A DNA stretch of 6,313 nt. It comes from an uncultured Collinsella sp. (GTDB lineage: Bacteria; Actinomycetota; Coriobacteriia; Coriobacteriales; Coriobacteriaceae). The notes under the pieces are model-generated. The model saw only the letters and a program-made list of their open reading frames with translations. It made no database searches and was not told the origin of the DNA. Positions 5,491 through 6,313 of this stretch are shown in pieces. Location: NCBI GenBank assembly GCA_900552995.1, contig USBX01000056.1, positions 1 through 6,313 of the forward strand. The letters run 5' to 3'. A program made the position numbers and the translations under genes. Within the stretch, counting starts at the first letter, position 1; each line of letters opens with the position of its first letter.

Positions 5491-5521
5491 GATATGGCAA
5501 AGGAACTGTCTTTTTTCACAT
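5491..5521 (-). repeat. Palindromic spacer repeat, copy C, overlapping the idi-like gene stop
   Basis: The minus strand starts ATGTGAAAAAAGACAGTTCC and ends CCATATC. It aligns with the repeat at 583-615 (ATGTGACAAAGGGACAGTC) with a few substitutions and one missing base, in the same orientation. Its ATGTGA again supplies the last Met codon and TGA stop of a gene. The dyad is decayed, about 9 of 13 arm positions pairing. Confidence 0.55.
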
Positions 5522-6313
5522 AGCGAGGGCTGCGCGGATGGAGGGGACCTCCAGAGCCTCGCGGAGCCAGGGGGCCAGCTGCTCAGGGTGACCCTGCAGG
5601 TAGCCTTTGAGCTCGGACGGGGCCACGCGGCGCACTTCCGAGATCTCCTCTTGGTTGATATGCAGCTCGCCCGGCTCAACATGAACAAGGTAGACCTCGC
5701 ACCATTCGCACTCGCAGCGACCGTCGCCGTGGTCCTCGCGGTAGGTCACGTGACCGAGGTGCTTGAGCTGGTCGGATGCGCGCGTGATGCCGAGCTCTTC
5801 GTTGATGCGACGCGCCGTCGCGACGGCGACGTCTTCCCCAGGGAGCGGATGCCCGGCGCAGCCGTCGGCCAGCACGCCGCCCCACAGGCGCTTGAGCGGG
5901 CTGCGGCGGCAGAGCAGCAGGCGCGCGTCTTCGCCCTGTCCCTCGACCAGAAGCGTCAGAAATGCCTGATGCAGGATGCCCTCACCGGCATGGGCCTCGA
6001 TGCGATCGACGGGGCCGAGCGCCTCGCCGGTCGCGGCATCGACCGCCACGACCTCGGCGCCCGCACCGCCCTCATCCCAGCCGGCGCGCAGAATGCGGGC
6101 TGCGGCTTCCTCGAGCGCGGCGATGAGCTCCTTGGTGGTATCGAGCACGCGCTGCAGGTCATCCGTGCTCGCCTGCTCGACATGAAAACCTGTGCTTGCA
6201 ACTACCGGCACACTAAAGCGCGTGGCCAGCGCCGCCGCGATATCGTGCGCCGGGATCTCGTCTCGATGGCACGGAACGGCCAGGATGCTCACCGTCGCCG
6301 TACGGCCGGGCTC
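5516..6313 (-). CDS. idi: Type 1 isopentenyl-diphosphate isomerase-like Nudix protein with N-terminal extension (runs off right edge)
   Basis: The frame is open to the window edge. A GTG at 6292 is possible but lacks a ribosome binding site, so the gene probably begins outside; numbering here counts from that GTG (258 residues). Residues 80-258 match the full length of type 1 Idi, which interconverts IPP and DMAPP in the cytosol. The expected residues are all visible: metal ligands H101, H108, H148, E194 and E196, catalytic C145 in DGCAGHPLPGE, the Nudix-like helix ATARRINEELGI (158-169) and W242 in APWLREAL. Residues 1-78 precede the canonical Idi start and end in a helical stretch (LQRVLDTTKELIAALEEAA); I do not recognise them. 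This suggests a fusion or long extension. The stop lies in a palindromic repeat and a terminator follows, so it is separate from the transporter unit. A generic Nudix hydrolase is less likely given the Cys and metal ligands. Confidence 0.83.
   Translation of the reverse strand, partial: EPGRTATVSILAVPCHRDEIPAHDIAAALATRFSVPVVASTGFHVEQASTDDLQRVLDTTKELIAALEEAAARILRAGWDEGGAGAEVVAVDAATGEALGPVDRIEAHAGEGILHQAFLTLLVEGQGEDARLLLCRRSPLKRLWGGVLADGCAGHPLPGEDVAVATARRINEELGITRASDQLKHLGHVTYREDHGDGRCECEWCEVYLVHVEPGELHINQEEISEVRRVAPSELKGYLQGHPEQLAPWLREALEVPSIRAALAM

Overview
The window is GC-rich bacterial DNA in which every gene I can support lies on the minus strand. Codon use, strong Shine-Dalgarno sites, the GC-rich coding style and short palindromic spacer repeats suggest a gut actinobacterium of the Coriobacteriia (Collinsella/Olsenella type). 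That placement is inference, because no rRNA or marker gene is present.

Reading along the minus strand from the right edge: (1) the 3' part of a gene running off the right edge, whose last 180 or so residues are a type 1 isopentenyl-diphosphate isomerase (Idi, Nudix fold) with all key residues visible, behind an N-terminal segment I do not recognise; (2) a 242-bp gene-free spacer (5274-5515) with a palindromic repeat, a long terminator-like hairpin and a second terminator-like hairpin; (3) a four-gene cluster: a DASS/SLC13-type carboxylate transporter (3816-5273), a UbiD-family decarboxylase closely resembling the gallate decarboxylase LpdC (2186-3673), a UbiX/LpdB-type flavin prenyltransferase (1570-2148) and, after a terminator, a MerR-family regulator with a BmrR/GyrI-like effector domain (609-1478); (4) a 232-bp spacer (377-608) packed with four hairpins; (5) the start of an acidic, low-complexity protein of unknown function running off the left edge.

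The cluster reads as a self-contained catabolic unit. The transporter would import an aromatic (hydroxybenzoate-type) acid. UbiX would make prenylated FMN, and the LpdC-like enzyme would use it to remove the carboxyl group non-oxidatively, for example gallate to pyrogallol or protocatechuate to catechol. The MerR protein would sense the substrate or product. The small third subunit (LpdD/BsdD type) that often accompanies such enzymes is not in the window. The other main points of interest are a palindromic repeat family that supplies the 'ATG TGA' ends of two unrelated genes, a hairpin pair sharing one core 40 bp apart, a 23-bp triplicate tandem repeat at the transporter stop codon, and a possible conditional terminator before the transporter.
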